Positions 44,866-54,425 of a stretch of 64,000 nt of DNA are shown piece by piece. The stretch's first letter is position 1. Every line of letters begins with the position of its first letter. This DNA is from Alphaproteobacteria bacterium (GTDB lineage Bacteria; Myxococcota_A; UBA796; GCA-2862545). Below the pieces are notes generated by a model. That model searched no databases. It worked only from the letters and a program-made list of their open reading frames with translations, and was not told the DNA's origin. The position numbers and the translations under genes were made by a program. The stretch lies in NCBI GenBank assembly GCA_020632885.1, contig JACKEQ010000007.1:1-64000 (forward strand), in the 5' to 3' direction.

Positions 44866-47800
44866 GTGCAGCATGCTATGTGCTGCCCCATGCCCATCGA
44901 CGCCTTCGGAAGCGCCACGCGCGCCTGGTTCGAGAACACCTTCGCCGCGCCGACGCGCGTGCAGACCGAGGGCTGGCCCGCCATCACCCGCGGCGAGAAC
45001 GCCCTCCTCCTGGCACCCACCGGCTCAGGGAAGACGCTCGCGGCCTTCCTGGCCGCCCTCGACCGGCTCACCAGGCTCCCGATCGACGCGGAGCCCGGCG
45101 TGCGCGTGCTCTACGTCAGCCCGCTCAAGGCGCTCGTGTACGACATCGAGCGCAACCTCCGGGCACCCCTCGTCGGCATCGGCAACGCCGCCACGCGGCT
45201 CGGTGAGCCCCTCCGCCCCATCCGGGTGGACGTCCGCACCGGCGACACGCCGGCCCGCGACCGCCGCCAGCAGCTGAAGGACCCCGCCGAGATCCTCGTC
45301 ACCACGCCCGAGTCGCTCTACCTGCTGCTCGGGTCCCAGGCGCGGGACACCCTGCGCACCGTGCACACCGTCATCGTCGACGAGATCCACGTGCTCGCGG
45401 CCAGCAAGCGCGGGAGCCATCTGGCCCTGTCCCTCGAGCGGCTCGCGCACCTCTGCGACCTCGATCCGCAGCGCATCGGGCTCTCGGCCACCCAGCGGCC
45501 CCTGGACACCATCGCGCGCTTCCTGGGTGGCGACCGTCCCGTGACCCTCGTGGACACCTCCGAGCCCCCGCGGATCGACCTGCGCATCGTCGTGCCCGTC
45601 GAGGACATGGACCGGCCCGTCGCGGACGACGTGCACGTCCAGGCCGGTGGAGACGGGCAGTTCCAGAGGGTGGGCGGTGCCAGGCCCGCCCAGCCGGCCG
45701 CCGGCGGCAACGCCCTGCAGAAGGGCGTGTGGCCCACGATCTACCCGAAGATCCTGGAGCTCATCCGGGCGCACCGGTCCACCATCGTCTTCACCAACAG
45801 CCGGATCCTCTGCGAGCGGCTCGCCCAGCGCCTGAACGAGGCGGCCGGTGAGGACCTCGTGCGCGCCCACCACGGCTCGATCTCCCACGCCCAGCGCGCC
45901 ATCACCGAGGAGCTCCTGAAGCAGGGCAAGCTCCCCGCCATCATCGCCACGAGCTCGCTGGAGCTCGGCATCGACATGGGGGCGGTGGACCTCGTCGTGC
46001 TCGTCGAGAGCCCGGGTGCGGTCTCGCGGGGGCTCCAGCGCATCGGCCGGGCCGGTCACGGCGTGGGCGAGACGTCCCAGGGGGTCATCTTCCCGAAGTT
46101 CAAGGGCGACCTCGTCGAGGCGGCGGTGGTCGCGAACCGCATGCTCGAGGGCACCATCGAGCTCACGAAGGTCCCGCGCAACGGCCTCGACGTGCTCGCC
46201 CAGCAGATCGTCGCCATGTGCGCGATGGAGACGTGGGCGCTGGGCGACCTCGCGCGCGTGCTGCGGCGGGCCTCGCCCTACGCGGAGCTGTCCGACGCCC
46301 AGCTCGCCGGCGTGCTCGACATGCTCGCGGGCCGCTACCCCTCCGACGCGTTCGCGGAGCTGTCCCCGCGCATCAACTGGAACCGCACGACCGACACCCT
46401 GGAGGGCCGGAGGGGCGCGAAGACCCTGGCCCTGATGAACGCCGGGACCATCCCGGACCGCGGGCTCTTCGCCGTGTTCCTCGCGGACGCCGAAGGCCCC
46501 CGACTGGGCGAGCTCGACGAGGAGATGGTGTACGAGAGCCGCCCGGGCGACACCATCATCCTCGGGGCCAGCACCTGGCGCGTGCAGGAGATCACGCGCG
46601 ACAGGGTCTTCGTGACCCCCGCCCCCGGCGAGCCCGGCCGGCTGCCCTTCTGGCACGGCGACCGCCCGGGGAGGCCCGTGGATCTGGGGCGCGCGCTGGG
46701 TGCGTTCGTGCGCGAGGTGGCCGCCCTGCCCGCCGAGAAGGCCGTCGACCACGTCATGGAGCTCGCACCCGTCGACCGGCTCGCGGCCACCAACCTGGTC
46801 GGCTACCTGCGCGACCAGCGCGAGCTCACCGAGGTCGTGCCGTCCGACCGGACCATCGTGGTCGAGCGGTTCCGCGACGAGCTCGGCGACTGGCGGGTGT
46901 GCTTCCTCTCCCCGTTCGGCACGCGGGTGCACGCGCCCTGGGCGATGGCGATGGAGGCCGTGCTGGCGGGTCGTTCGGGCTTCGACGTGCAGACGCTCTG
47001 GACCGACGACGGTATTGCGCTGCGGTTCGCGGACGCCGACGACCCGCCGGACCTCGCGGACCTCCTCATCGACCCCGACGACGTGCGCGACCTCGTGGTC
47101 GAGCAACTCGCGAAGTCCGCACTGTTCGCGGCGCGCTTCCGGGAGAACGCGGCGCGCTCGCTCCTCCTGCCCAGGCGGTCGTTCAAGGGGCGCAGCCCGC
47201 TCTGGCAGCAGCGCCTGAAGGCCCAGCAGCTCCAGGCCGTGGCCATGGGGTTCCCCGCGTTCCCCATCGTGCTCGAGACGTACCGCGAGTGCCTGCAGGA
47301 CATCTTCGACCTCCCGGCCCTCGAGGAGCTCCTGCGGGCCCTGAGGCGACGGGACGTCGTGATCCACGAGGTGGAGACGCGCTCGGCGAGCCCGTTCGCG
47401 CGGGGCCTCGTGTTCGCGTACGTCGCGGCCTACATGTACGACGGCGACGCGCCGCTGGCCGAGCGGAAGGCCCACGCGCTGACCCTCGACCGGAACCTCC
47501 TGCGCGACCTGCTCGGTCAGGAGGAGCTCCGCGAGCTGCTCGAGCCGGACGCGCTCACCGAGATCGAGGCGGAGCTCCAGTGGCTCGTGCCCGAGCGGGC
47601 GGCCCGGCACGCGGACGCGCTCCACGACCTGCTCCGGCGTCTGGGTGACCTCACGCCCGCCGAGCTCCAGGCGCGCGCCGCGGAGGACGTTCAACCCTGG
47701 CTGCGCGAGCTGGAGGTCACGCGGCGTGTGATCCCGGTGCGCATCGCGGGCGAGGACCGCTGGATCGCCGCGGAGGACGCCGGCCGGTACCGGGATGCCC

Positions 47801-49281
47801 TCGGACTGCCCGTGCCGCCGGGCCTCCCCGCGGTGTGCCTGGAGTCCCCGGACGACCCGCTCGGCTCACTCGTCGCGCGCTGGGCCCGCACGCACGGGCC
47901 GTTCACGGCGCCTCCCCTCGCCGCTCGGTACGGGCTGCCGCTCGGGGCCATCCTCTCGGTGCTCATGGCGATGGAGGGCCGCGAGCAGATCCTGCGGGGT
48001 GGGCTCTCTCCCGGAGGAACGGGGGAGGAGTGGTGTGACCCGGACGTGATGCGTCGCCTGCGGCGCCGGAGCCTGGCGATGCTCCGCAAGGAGGTCGCGC
48101 CCGTCGAGCCCGAGGTGTATGCGCGGTTCCTGGCGGGCTGGCAGGGCATCGGGAGCACCCGCCGTGGGCTGTCGCGGCTCGAGGAGGTGGTGGACCAGCT
48201 CGAGGGCCTGCCGCTGCCCTTCTCGGCCCTGGAGAGCACGGTGCTCCCGCAGCGCATGGCGGACTACAGCCCGTCGCTGCTCGACCAGCTCGGGATGACG
48301 GGGCAGGTCGTGTGGCTCGGGCGTGGTGCGCTCGGTGGGCAGGACGGTCGGGTGGCGCTCTACCGGCGCGAGAACGTCGGGCTCCTGGTGGATCCCCCCG
48401 AGGTCGACGAGGCGTTCTTCACCTCCGACCCGCTGCGCCGCGCGCTGCTCGACCACCTGGAGGCCCGCGGCGCCTGCTTCCTGGTCGAGCTCCAGAACGC
48501 CGCCCGGGAGAGCAACCTGAACGACGTGACCCGTGCGCTCTGGGACCTCGTCTGGGCCGGGCTGGTCACGAACGACACCTTCCTCCCCCTCCGCGGGCTC
48601 GCGGTGAAGGCCCGGCAGGGCTCGGCACGGCGTGCGCGTGCCCAGACGGCCGGCGGGCGCTGGTCCTGCGTGACGTCGCTCATCGGCCCGCCCGCAGATG
48701 CCACCGAGCGCGCCCACGCGCGCGCGCTCGCCCTCCTCGACCGGTACGGCGTGGCGTCTCCGAAGGCCGCGCAGGTGGAGGCGGTGCCGGGCGGCTTCGG
48801 GGCCGTCTACCCCGTGCTCCGCGCGATGGAGGAGGCCGGGAAGGCCCGTCGGGGCTGGTTCGTGGAGACGCTCGGTGGCGCGCAGTTCGCTCAGGCGGGG
48901 GCGGTGGACCGCCTGCGCGCGTGCCGGACCCCGGACCGCGGGGCCGTGCTGCTGGCGGCGACGGACCCCGCGAACCCGTACGGCGCCGTGCTGGCCTGGC
49001 CCGAGCGCGCCGACCCGCAGCCGCGCCGTGACGCCGGGGCCCTCGTGGTGCTCCAGGCCGGTCGCCCGCTGCTGTTCGTGGCGAAGGGCGGGAAGTCCGC
49101 GCTGACCTTCGGGTCCCTCGAGGGGCTCGACGACGCGGTGGAGGCCCTGAAGGCCCACCCGTTCAAGCGGCGCATCCGGCTCGAGAAGATCGACGGCGAG
49201 ACGGTCATGGAGTCCCCGCTGCGGCCCGCGTTGCTCCAGGCGGGCTTCGTGGCGGACTACAAGCGACTCGAGCTTCCCTGA
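44866..49281 (+). CDS. lhr: Lhr-type large DNA helicase
   Basis: 1,471-residue superfamily 2 helicase. Lhr unwinds DNA and RNA-DNA hybrids 3' to 5' in repair. Walker A APTGSGKT is at about 50-57, the DEIH box near 172 and SATQ near 207. The second RecA domain has TIVFTNSR and later QRIGRAGH (motif VI). A winged-helix and a long C-terminal region follow, giving the length typical of full-length Lhr rather than Lhr-core. The C-terminal part of E. coli Lhr has been reported to act as a uracil-DNA glycosylase; whether this one does cannot be read here. The GTG at 44866 is preceded by GGGGGTG; ATG 44890 is an alternative. Its stop shares an A with the nei start (TGATG). Confidence 0.93.
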   Translation: MQHAMCCPMPIDAFGSATRAWFENTFAAPTRVQTEGWPAITRGENALLLAPTGSGKTLAAFLAALDRLTRLPIDAEPGVRVLYVSPLKALVYDIERNLRAPLVGIGNAATRLGEPLRPIRVDVRTGDTPARDRRQQLKDPAEILVTTPESLYLLLGSQARDTLRTVHTVIVDEIHVLAASKRGSHLALSLERLAHLCDLDPQRIGLSATQRPLDTIARFLGGDRPVTLVDTSEPPRIDLRIVVPVEDMDRPVADDVHVQAGGDGQFQRVGGARPAQPAAGGNALQKGVWPTIYPKILELIRAHRSTIVFTNSRILCERLAQRLNEAAGEDLVRAHHGSISHAQRAITEELLKQGKLPAIIATSSLELGIDMGAVDLVVLVESPGAVSRGLQRIGRAGHGVGETSQGVIFPKFKGDLVEAAVVANRMLEGTIELTKVPRNGLDVLAQQIVAMCAMETWALGDLARVLRRASPYAELSDAQLAGVLDMLAGRYPSDAFAELSPRINWNRTTDTLEGRRGAKTLALMNAGTIPDRGLFAVFLADAEGPRLGELDEEMVYESRPGDTIILGASTWRVQEITRDRVFVTPAPGEPGRLPFWHGDRPGRPVDLGRALGAFVREVAALPAEKAVDHVMELAPVDRLAATNLVGYLRDQRELTEVVPSDRTIVVERFRDELGDWRVCFLSPFGTRVHAPWAMAMEAVLAGRSGFDVQTLWTDDGIALRFADADDPPDLADLLIDPDDVRDLVVEQLAKSALFAARFRENAARSLLLPRRSFKGRSPLWQQRLKAQQLQAVAMGFPAFPIVLETYRECLQDIFDLPALEELLRALRRRDVVIHEVETRSASPFARGLVFAYVAAYMYDGDAPLAERKAHALTLDRNLLRDLLGQEELRELLEPDALTEIEAELQWLVPERAARHADALHDLLRRLGDLTPAELQARAAEDVQPWLRELEVTRRVIPVRIAGEDRWIAAEDAGRYRDALGLPVPPGLPAVCLESPDDPLGSLVARWARTHGPFTAPPLAARYGLPLGAILSVLMAMEGREQILRGGLSPGGTGEEWCDPDVMRRLRRRSLAMLRKEVAPVEPEVYARFLAGWQGIGSTRRGLSRLEEVVDQLEGLPLPFSALESTVLPQRMADYSPSLLDQLGMTGQVVWLGRGALGGQDGRVALYRRENVGLLVDPPEVDEAFFTSDPLRRALLDHLEARGACFLVELQNAARESNLNDVTRALWDLVWAGLVTNDTFLPLRGLAVKARQGSARRARAQTAGGRWSCVTSLIGPPADATERAHARALALLDRYGVASPKAAQVEAVPGGFGAVYPVLRAMEEAGKARRGWFVETLGGAQFAQAGAVDRLRACRTPDRGAVLLAATDPANPYGAVLAWPERADPQPRRDAGALVVLQAGRPLLFVAKGGKSALTFGSLEGLDDAVEALKAHPFKRRIRLEKIDGETVMESPLRPALLQAGFVADYKRLELP

Positions 49282-50060
49282 TGCCCGAAGGCGACGCGAT
49301 CTTCAAGGACGCGAGGCGCCTCCGGCCCGTCCTGGAGGGCCAGGTCGTCGAGGGCATCACCTGCCGGTGGCCGCGGGTGGTCCAGGGTCTGGAGGGGGCC
49401 GTGATCGAGCGCCTCACGACCCACGGCAAGAACCTCGTGCTGCACTTCAGTGTTGGGGTGATCCTCCGCGTCCATCGCCAGATGTCGGGGTCCTGGCGCG
49501 CGGACGCGGGCCGGATCCCGGGTCGGGACCTCAGGCTCTCCATCCGGACGTCCCAAGGGGTGGCCGACCTCTACGACGCGCCGACCATCGAGCGCATCGA
49601 CGCGCGCGCCCTCGATGCCCATCCCGTGCTCTCGGCCCTCGGTCCGGACGTGCTCGCGGAGGGCTTCGACCCGGAGGAGGCCGTGTCGCGGGCACCGCCG
49701 GAGATGCCGGTGGGCCTGGCGCTGCTCGATCAGCGGGTGGCCGCCGGGCTCGGCAACATCTACCGGGCGGAGACCCTGTTCTACGAGCGGCAGGATCCCT
49801 TCATGCCGCTTCGAGAGGTGCGTGAGCCCGGGCGTCTCTGGGCCCGCGGCCATTCGCTGATGCTCCGCAACATCGCCCACGACCGCATCGTGATCGAGAC
49901 CCGCGAGGGGCACCCGATCAACTGGGTCTACGACAGGGCCCGCCAGCCGTGCCTGCGCTGCCGGACGCGCATCCAGGCAGGCAGGCTCGGCGGCATGGGC
50001 CGGGACGGGGTCGAGCAGCTCGTGCGTACCCTGTGGTGGTGCCCGCGCTGCCAGACCTGA
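49281..50060 (+). CDS. nei: endonuclease VIII-type DNA glycosylase (Fpg/Nei family)
   Basis: 259 residues. The bifunctional glycosylase/AP lyase removes oxidised bases. After Met removal P2 becomes the nucleophile, followed by E3 (MPEGDAIFKDA). K50 in HGKNLVLHF matches the conserved beta-hairpin lysine. The H2TH segment includes GLGNIYRAE, and a C-terminal zinc finger has CLRC then WWCPRC with the usual Arg before it. The MPEGD start points to Nei rather than Fpg, which usually has MPELPE. Overlap of one base with lhr (TGATG) indicates translational coupling; lhr-nei pairs are known in other bacteria. Confidence 0.92.
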   Translation: MPEGDAIFKDARRLRPVLEGQVVEGITCRWPRVVQGLEGAVIERLTTHGKNLVLHFSVGVILRVHRQMSGSWRADAGRIPGRDLRLSIRTSQGVADLYDAPTIERIDARALDAHPVLSALGPDVLAEGFDPEEAVSRAPPEMPVGLALLDQRVAAGLGNIYRAETLFYERQDPFMPLREVREPGRLWARGHSLMLRNIAHDRIVIETREGHPINWVYDRARQPCLRCRTRIQAGRLGGMGRDGVEQLVRTLWWCPRCQT

Positions 50061-50062
50061 GG

Positions 50063-50656
50063 TCACATCGGCGGGACGATGACCTGGTTGGGCGGGTTGT
50101 TCATCGACTCCCACATGGAGCCATCGCTCATCCAGAACACGAAGTCCAGCAACCCGTTGTCGTCCCAATCGCCCGAGATGACGTTCACGATCTGTTGGCC
50201 ACCGGTGAACACCTCAGCCTGGAGCTCGCCTTCTCGCTCGAGCCGCCAGAGGTCGACGCCGATTGGGATGAGCAGAACCGGGGGCTGGGGGGAGCTGATG
50301 CTCTCGCTCTCGTCCCAGAGGATCACGCTCTGGCCGCTCGCCCCCAGATCCGTCCAGAGCGCGTCGTTCTCCCCTGCGAACTTCGCCGCGACGGTGGAGA
50401 GCTGCTTGTACTCCGTGGTCCCGTAGGATGCGGCCAGGATCGCGTCCGTGTCGAAGCACGTGTTGGCCGGGCGGTCCATGGGCTTGTAGCCATCGTCGAT
50501 GTTCTGCTGTGTCTGACCCCACCACACCCAATCGGAATCGGTGGAGTTCATACAGCCGCAGAAATCGTAGAAGGCCGAAGGGACGCCCGAGCAGCTGTGG
50601 TACCAGGCAGGTGCCGCGTCGGCGGGCGCGACCATGGTGAGAAGGAATGCGATCAT
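50063..50656 (-). CDS. secreted protein of unknown function (197 aa)
   Basis: Short signal peptide (MIAFLLTMVAPADAA). The mature part has four cysteines near the N-terminus (HSCSG, FCGCM), a fifth in NTCFD, many Trp residues, and an acidic SGDWDDNGLLDFVF loop resembling a calcium-binding/FG-GAP-like strand. GAGGT lies six bases before the ATG at 50656. It starts 57 bases downstream of the kinase stop on the same strand, so may be its target or simply co-transcribed. It ends two bases from the convergent nei stop. No family recognised. Confidence 0.72.
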   Translation of the reverse strand: MIAFLLTMVAPADAAPAWYHSCSGVPSAFYDFCGCMNSTDSDWVWWGQTQQNIDDGYKPMDRPANTCFDTDAILAASYGTTEYKQLSTVAAKFAGENDALWTDLGASGQSVILWDESESISSPQPPVLLIPIGVDLWRLEREGELQAEVFTGGQQIVNVISGDWDDNGLLDFVFWMSDGSMWESMNNPPNQVIVPPM

Positions 50657-50713
50657 GGGAGACCTCGAGTGGGGGTGTGATGAGACTACAACGACCGCGG
50701 ACCCGGACCTGTC

Positions 50714-53167
50714 TCACCACGATCGCGCGATTCTGAACGTGTGGCTCAACATGCGGTAGGACGCGCGCATGATGGATCGGTTGCTCACATAGCAGGAACG
50801 CGGGCCGGAGCTGGAATTCCCCCCTACGGCGACCGGTCTCTGCCCCTCCAGATCCCGCGTCCAGTCCATCGCGTTGCCTGCACAGTCTTCCACTCCATAC
50901 GGGCTCCGATCTTCGCTGCGCGCCCCAACCGGGAGCAAGTCGCCGGGCGAGAAGCGCATCTGGCACCAGGAGGGATCCATGTGGTTGCCCCAGGGGTACA
51001 GCCGTCGGTCGGCGCCGCGCGCAGCGTGTTGCCACTCCAGTTCCGAGGGTAGCCGCCTTCCATGGAACGCAGCGAACACGGTGGCTTGTGTGTGGGTGAC
51101 CACGGTTTGCGGGAGATTGGGACTCCTCTCCCAGCCGCGAAGGTAGCTCAGCTCGCGAGGGCGTCGAAGGTAGCGATCGTCCAGCTTCTCCAGGTAGGGC
51201 TCCGCGTCGTCGCCTTCGAACACCGGGGCGGCTTCCGTGGCCGCCTGGACTTCGCCAGCGTCGAGGAGGGCGTTCAGGTGGTCGGCGTACTCACCCACCG
51301 TCACCGGGTAGCGACCGATCACGAACGCATCGGTCCAGGCGCGCTGGAGGGGCAGCGTGTGCTCGAACTCCTCGTCACCGGCCCAGAACCAGCCTTGAGC
51401 GACGTAGACCTCGTTGTCGTCGACCTCCCCGGGCCGAGGGACCACAATCACGCTGGGCTCGGACATCCCGGGCCCGATGCCGTCCCAGTGCTCCTGGCGG
51501 CGTATCCACACCGGATAGCGCACGACCACACCGTCCTCCGCTCGCAGGAGCAAGAGGTAGGAACCCATCTCCAGCGGGACCGCCGTGAGGGGAGTCGTGC
51601 CGAGGGAGCGCTCGAACACAGGTTGCAGCCGCCGCTCGAGCTCGACGTACCGGTGGAGCAGGACCTCCACCGGACGGTCGGTGATGAGCGTCAATGCACC
51701 GGTGCCCTTCAGGTAGGCCGCGTGCTCCCCGGCCCTGTCATGGAGAGCGACGTCGCTGGCCACGATTCGGGCCTGATCGTGTTGATCGGAGGCTTCGAGC
51801 TGCCGGTGGCGCCGAGCGAACTCGGACGCGAGCTCTCGGTGGGCCTCAGGGAGGTCGGGAGCATGCGTGAGCGACGCTCGCAGCGTCTGGATGGCCCGGT
51901 TGCGGGTGTCGGCGGCTTCCCGGAGGCAGGCCTTCCCGGTGTCCTGTAGCTCCCATGCGGGTACCTTGATTGCCACCGCGGCATCGCGTGGAACCTCCGA
52001 GAGGATGCACTCTGCCTGCCCCATCAGCCGCTCGCCCTCCTGGGCCAGCGCGTCGCTGCGGGCGAGGTCGGCCCGGGCCTCCACCACGAGCGCCATCGCC
52101 CGCTCGCGCTTCAGGGCGCCGTCCAGCCAGCGCGCCAGATCCGCGGCGAGCCCGCCAGCATGGGGGTAGCGGTGGTCCTCGTCGACCTCGAGGGCCTTCA
52201 GCACCATGGCGTCGAGCTCGTCGTCGCGCGGGGCCCCGGTGACGTGGACCGACGGTGCCTGGATGGCCGGCCGCCCCATCGCCACCTGCATGATGAGCTG
52301 GCGTACGTTCTGCGCGACCCGCGGCGGGCGCTCGGCGAGCAGGTCGTAGAGCGTGGCGCCCAGCGAGAACACGTCCGCTGCCGGGCCCGCCTCGGCCGAG
52401 CGACCCTGGGCCTGCTCGGGCGACATGTAGTTCGGGGTGCCGCTGATCACGCCGACGGCCGTGAGGTCACCCTCGAGCGAGCTGTCGACGATGCCTTCCG
52501 GGACGTCCTCCACGGCGGCCTCGGAGAGCACCTTCGCGAGCCCCCAGTCGAGGACGAGGACCTCGCCGTAGTCGCCGAACATCACGTTGCTGGGCTTGAT
52601 GTCCCGGTGCACGACGCCGCGGGCGTGGGCGTACGCCATGGTCTCGCAGACGCGATGGAAGCCCTCCAGCAGACGCCGGAAGGTCCACGCGCCCGTGCGG
52701 CCCAGGCGCCACTCGCGGTGCGTCTGCACGATGAGCTCCTCGAGCGTGCGGCCCCGGACCTCCTTCATCGTGAACCAGAGGCGGCCGTCCTCCAGGCGCC
52801 CCAGGTCGTAGACCGGGATGATGCCGGGGTGCTGGAGCTGGGCGGCGACGCGCGCCTCCTCCTCGAACCGCAGCCAGGTGCGCTCGCTCGGGGCGGTGTG
52901 GAGGACCTTCAGGGCCACCGTGCGGCGCAGGTCGCGGTCGTAGACCCGCCACACCTCGCCCATCCCGCCCTTGCCGAGCAGCTCGCGGCGCTCGTAGCGC
53001 GCGCCGATCAGCTCGGGAACGACGGTGTCGACGACGGGGACGTGGATCTCGGTGGGCTCGTCGAGGGTGGGCAGGCTGTCGAGCTGCTCCATGGAGCTCG
53101 CGACCAGGGTGAGGAATGCGCTGGCGTCTCCGGAACGCCCGGAGGCGGGGTCTCCCCAGCGGGTCAT
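50714..53167 (-). CDS. Ser/Thr protein kinase with C-terminal FGE-sulfatase domain
   Basis: 817 residues. The kinase domain (about 55-340) has glycine loop GKGGMG, K87 in VALKVL, HRDIKPSN at 187-194 (D189) and DWG at 207-209 in place of DFG, a form common in bacterial kinases. A long helical middle region has no membrane helix, so the protein is probably cytoplasmic. The C-terminal 250 residues look like the formylglycine-generating-enzyme fold (IGRYPVTVGEYADHL, RLPSELEWQHAARG, YPWGN, EDCAGNAMDW, HTFRIARSW). Kinase-FGE fusions of the Pkn1 type are known in Myxococcus and Chlamydiae; the FGE part is usually taken as a sensor or protein-binding domain. The ATG at 53167 overlaps the sigma-factor stop (ATGA), which sets the start. 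Confidence 0.9.
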   Translation of the reverse strand: MTRWGDPASGRSGDASAFLTLVASSMEQLDSLPTLDEPTEIHVPVVDTVVPELIGARYERRELLGKGGMGEVWRVYDRDLRRTVALKVLHTAPSERTWLRFEEEARVAAQLQHPGIIPVYDLGRLEDGRLWFTMKEVRGRTLEELIVQTHREWRLGRTGAWTFRRLLEGFHRVCETMAYAHARGVVHRDIKPSNVMFGDYGEVLVLDWGLAKVLSEAAVEDVPEGIVDSSLEGDLTAVGVISGTPNYMSPEQAQGRSAEAGPAADVFSLGATLYDLLAERPPRVAQNVRQLIMQVAMGRPAIQAPSVHVTGAPRDDELDAMVLKALEVDEDHRYPHAGGLAADLARWLDGALKRERAMALVVEARADLARSDALAQEGERLMGQAECILSEVPRDAAVAIKVPAWELQDTGKACLREAADTRNRAIQTLRASLTHAPDLPEAHRELASEFARRHRQLEASDQHDQARIVASDVALHDRAGEHAAYLKGTGALTLITDRPVEVLLHRYVELERRLQPVFERSLGTTPLTAVPLEMGSYLLLLRAEDGVVVRYPVWIRRQEHWDGIGPGMSEPSVIVVPRPGEVDDNEVYVAQGWFWAGDEEFEHTLPLQRAWTDAFVIGRYPVTVGEYADHLNALLDAGEVQAATEAAPVFEGDDAEPYLEKLDDRYLRRPRELSYLRGWERSPNLPQTVVTHTQATVFAAFHGRRLPSELEWQHAARGADRRLYPWGNHMDPSWCQMRFSPGDLLPVGARSEDRSPYGVEDCAGNAMDWTRDLEGQRPVAVGGNSSSGPRSCYVSNRSIMRASYRMLSHTFRIARSW

Positions 53168-53661
53168 GGGTCGATCCCCCGGGCCTTCAAGGCCTCCCGG
53201 AGGTCCGTGAGGCCCCGGTACACCGCGTTGGACGCCTTCTTGCGGTCCCACTCCAGGAACTCGGCGATCTCGGGGACCGGGTAGCCCTGGAGGTAGAGCG
53301 TGACGGCCCGTCGACGGTCGGGCGCCAGCTCGGACACGGCTTCCACGACGGCCTGGCCGATCTGCCCGGCGCGCGCGAGCTGCTCGGGCCCGAGGACCTT
53401 GCTGTCGGCCATGCGCTCGTCGACCGACGGCGTCATCCCGACCTCCTGCCGGCGCTTCTTGCGCCGGATCTCGTCGATCACCGCCGAGTACGCGACCTTG
53501 GACAGGTAGGTGCCCGTGAGCTGCTCGGGCACACCGGCCCGCAGGAGGCGCATGAGCGCCATCTGCGTGAGGTCGTCCTCCTCGTCGCGCATCCAGGCCG
53601 GGCAGACGCGGCGGACGGCGGCCGCGAGCCGCGCGCGGAGCTCGGCGTCCAGCTCGGTCAC
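53164..53661 (-). CDS. ECF-type RNA polymerase sigma factor
   Basis: 165 residues. Region 2-like segment with DEEDDLTQMALMRLL and then TGTYLSKVAYSAVIDEIRRKKR; region 4 helix-turn-helix near the end (EIAEFLEWDRKKASNAVYRG). Length and the absence of regions 1 and 3 fit the ECF group. The GTG at 53661 overlaps the upstream zinc-finger gene stop (GTGA), and its own stop overlaps the kinase ATG. It probably directs transcription of an envelope or stress regulon and is controlled by its neighbours, by phosphorylation or zinc-finger binding; that control is inferred. Confidence 0.88.
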   Translation of the reverse strand: MTELDAELRARLAAAVRRVCPAWMRDEEDDLTQMALMRLLRAGVPEQLTGTYLSKVAYSAVIDEIRRKKRRQEVGMTPSVDERMADSKVLGPEQLARAGQIGQAVVEAVSELAPDRRRAVTLYLQGYPVPEIAEFLEWDRKKASNAVYRGLTDLREALKARGIDP

Positions 53662-53882
53662 CCGCGCTCCGGGGCGGGCGGTGCCGTGCGCCCTGCGAGC
53701 CGCCACGCGTCCGCGCACACCGGGCAGGACGCGATGTGGTCGATCACGGCGTCGACCTCCTCGCGCGGGAGCAGGCGATGGTAGGCCTCGAAGATCTGCT
53801 CGGGGGGCGGGCAGGCGTCCGTGGGAAGGCCGGCCCCGAAGGCGCCCCGAAAGGCTGCGCGGAGCTCGTCGTCGTCGTCCAT
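53658..53882 (-). CDS. zinc-finger anti-sigma-like protein
   Basis: 74 residues with C24, H49, C53 and C56, the last three as HxxxCxxC (DHIASCPVCADAW), the zf-HC2/ZAS motif of anti-sigma factors. There is no membrane segment, so this is a small soluble form. It precedes the sigma gene, opposite to the usual sigma then anti-sigma order, with a 4-base overlap. A minus-strand TAGAAT sits five bases before the ATG and there is no Shine-Dalgarno, so a leaderless transcript is possible. Confidence 0.75.
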   Translation of the reverse strand: MDDDDELRAAFRGAFGAGLPTDACPPPEQIFEAYHRLLPREEVDAVIDHIASCPVCADAWRLAGRTAPPAPERG

Positions 53883-53906
53883 GCGGCATTCTACACCGAC
53901 GCGCGC

Positions 53907-54425
53907 TCACAGGCTCAGCAGGGCCGCCGTTCCCAAGAGCACGACCACGGCGACCACCGGGGCGGCGATGGACGCGAGCAGCGCGAGGGGCAGACCGCTG
54001 CGCCCCGAAGCCCTCACCGCGGTCCAGGGCAGCCAGAGGGCCCCGAGGAACAGCCCCCCGCAGATGGCGCTCATGATGGCGGCGTCCGGGAGGAGCTCCC
54101 GGGCGATGCGCGGTGTGGCGAAGCCGAGGACGTTCAGCCAGCCTGCCAGCCCGCCGCCGAGCGTCCCGAACACGAAGCCGAGCGGAGCGATGGTGAGCGG
54201 TCGCAGCTCCCGGACGACGAGCAGGTGGTGGGCCACGAGCCCCGCGATGGCGCCGATGGGGGCAGCGACGAGCGCGGGAACGGCGACCAGCGACACCCAG
54301 GGCACCGACACGAAGTGCATGCCCGTGATCAGCCAGACAAGCGTCGCACCGACCTGCGCAAGCGACGCGCCGAGGGCACCGGCGGCCGCGAGGTCCAGGG
54401 CCCACATAGCAGAACGGTCAGACAT
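53907..54425 (-). CDS. integral membrane protein of unknown function (172 aa)
   Basis: About five membrane helices with Gly/Ala-rich faces and few charged residues. The first 10 residues are polar. It shares general size, composition and helix pattern with the gene upstream of it, so the pair may be diverged duplicates or two subunits. The start overlaps that gene's stop by eight bases. No family recognised, and no substrate-binding motif is evident. Confidence 0.7.
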   Translation of the reverse strand: MSDRSAMWALDLAAAGALGASLAQVGATLVWLITGMHFVSVPWVSLVAVPALVAAPIGAIAGLVAHHLLVVRELRPLTIAPLGFVFGTLGGGLAGWLNVLGFATPRIARELLPDAAIMSAICGGLFLGALWLPWTAVRASGRSGLPLALLASIAAPVVAVVVLLGTAALLSL

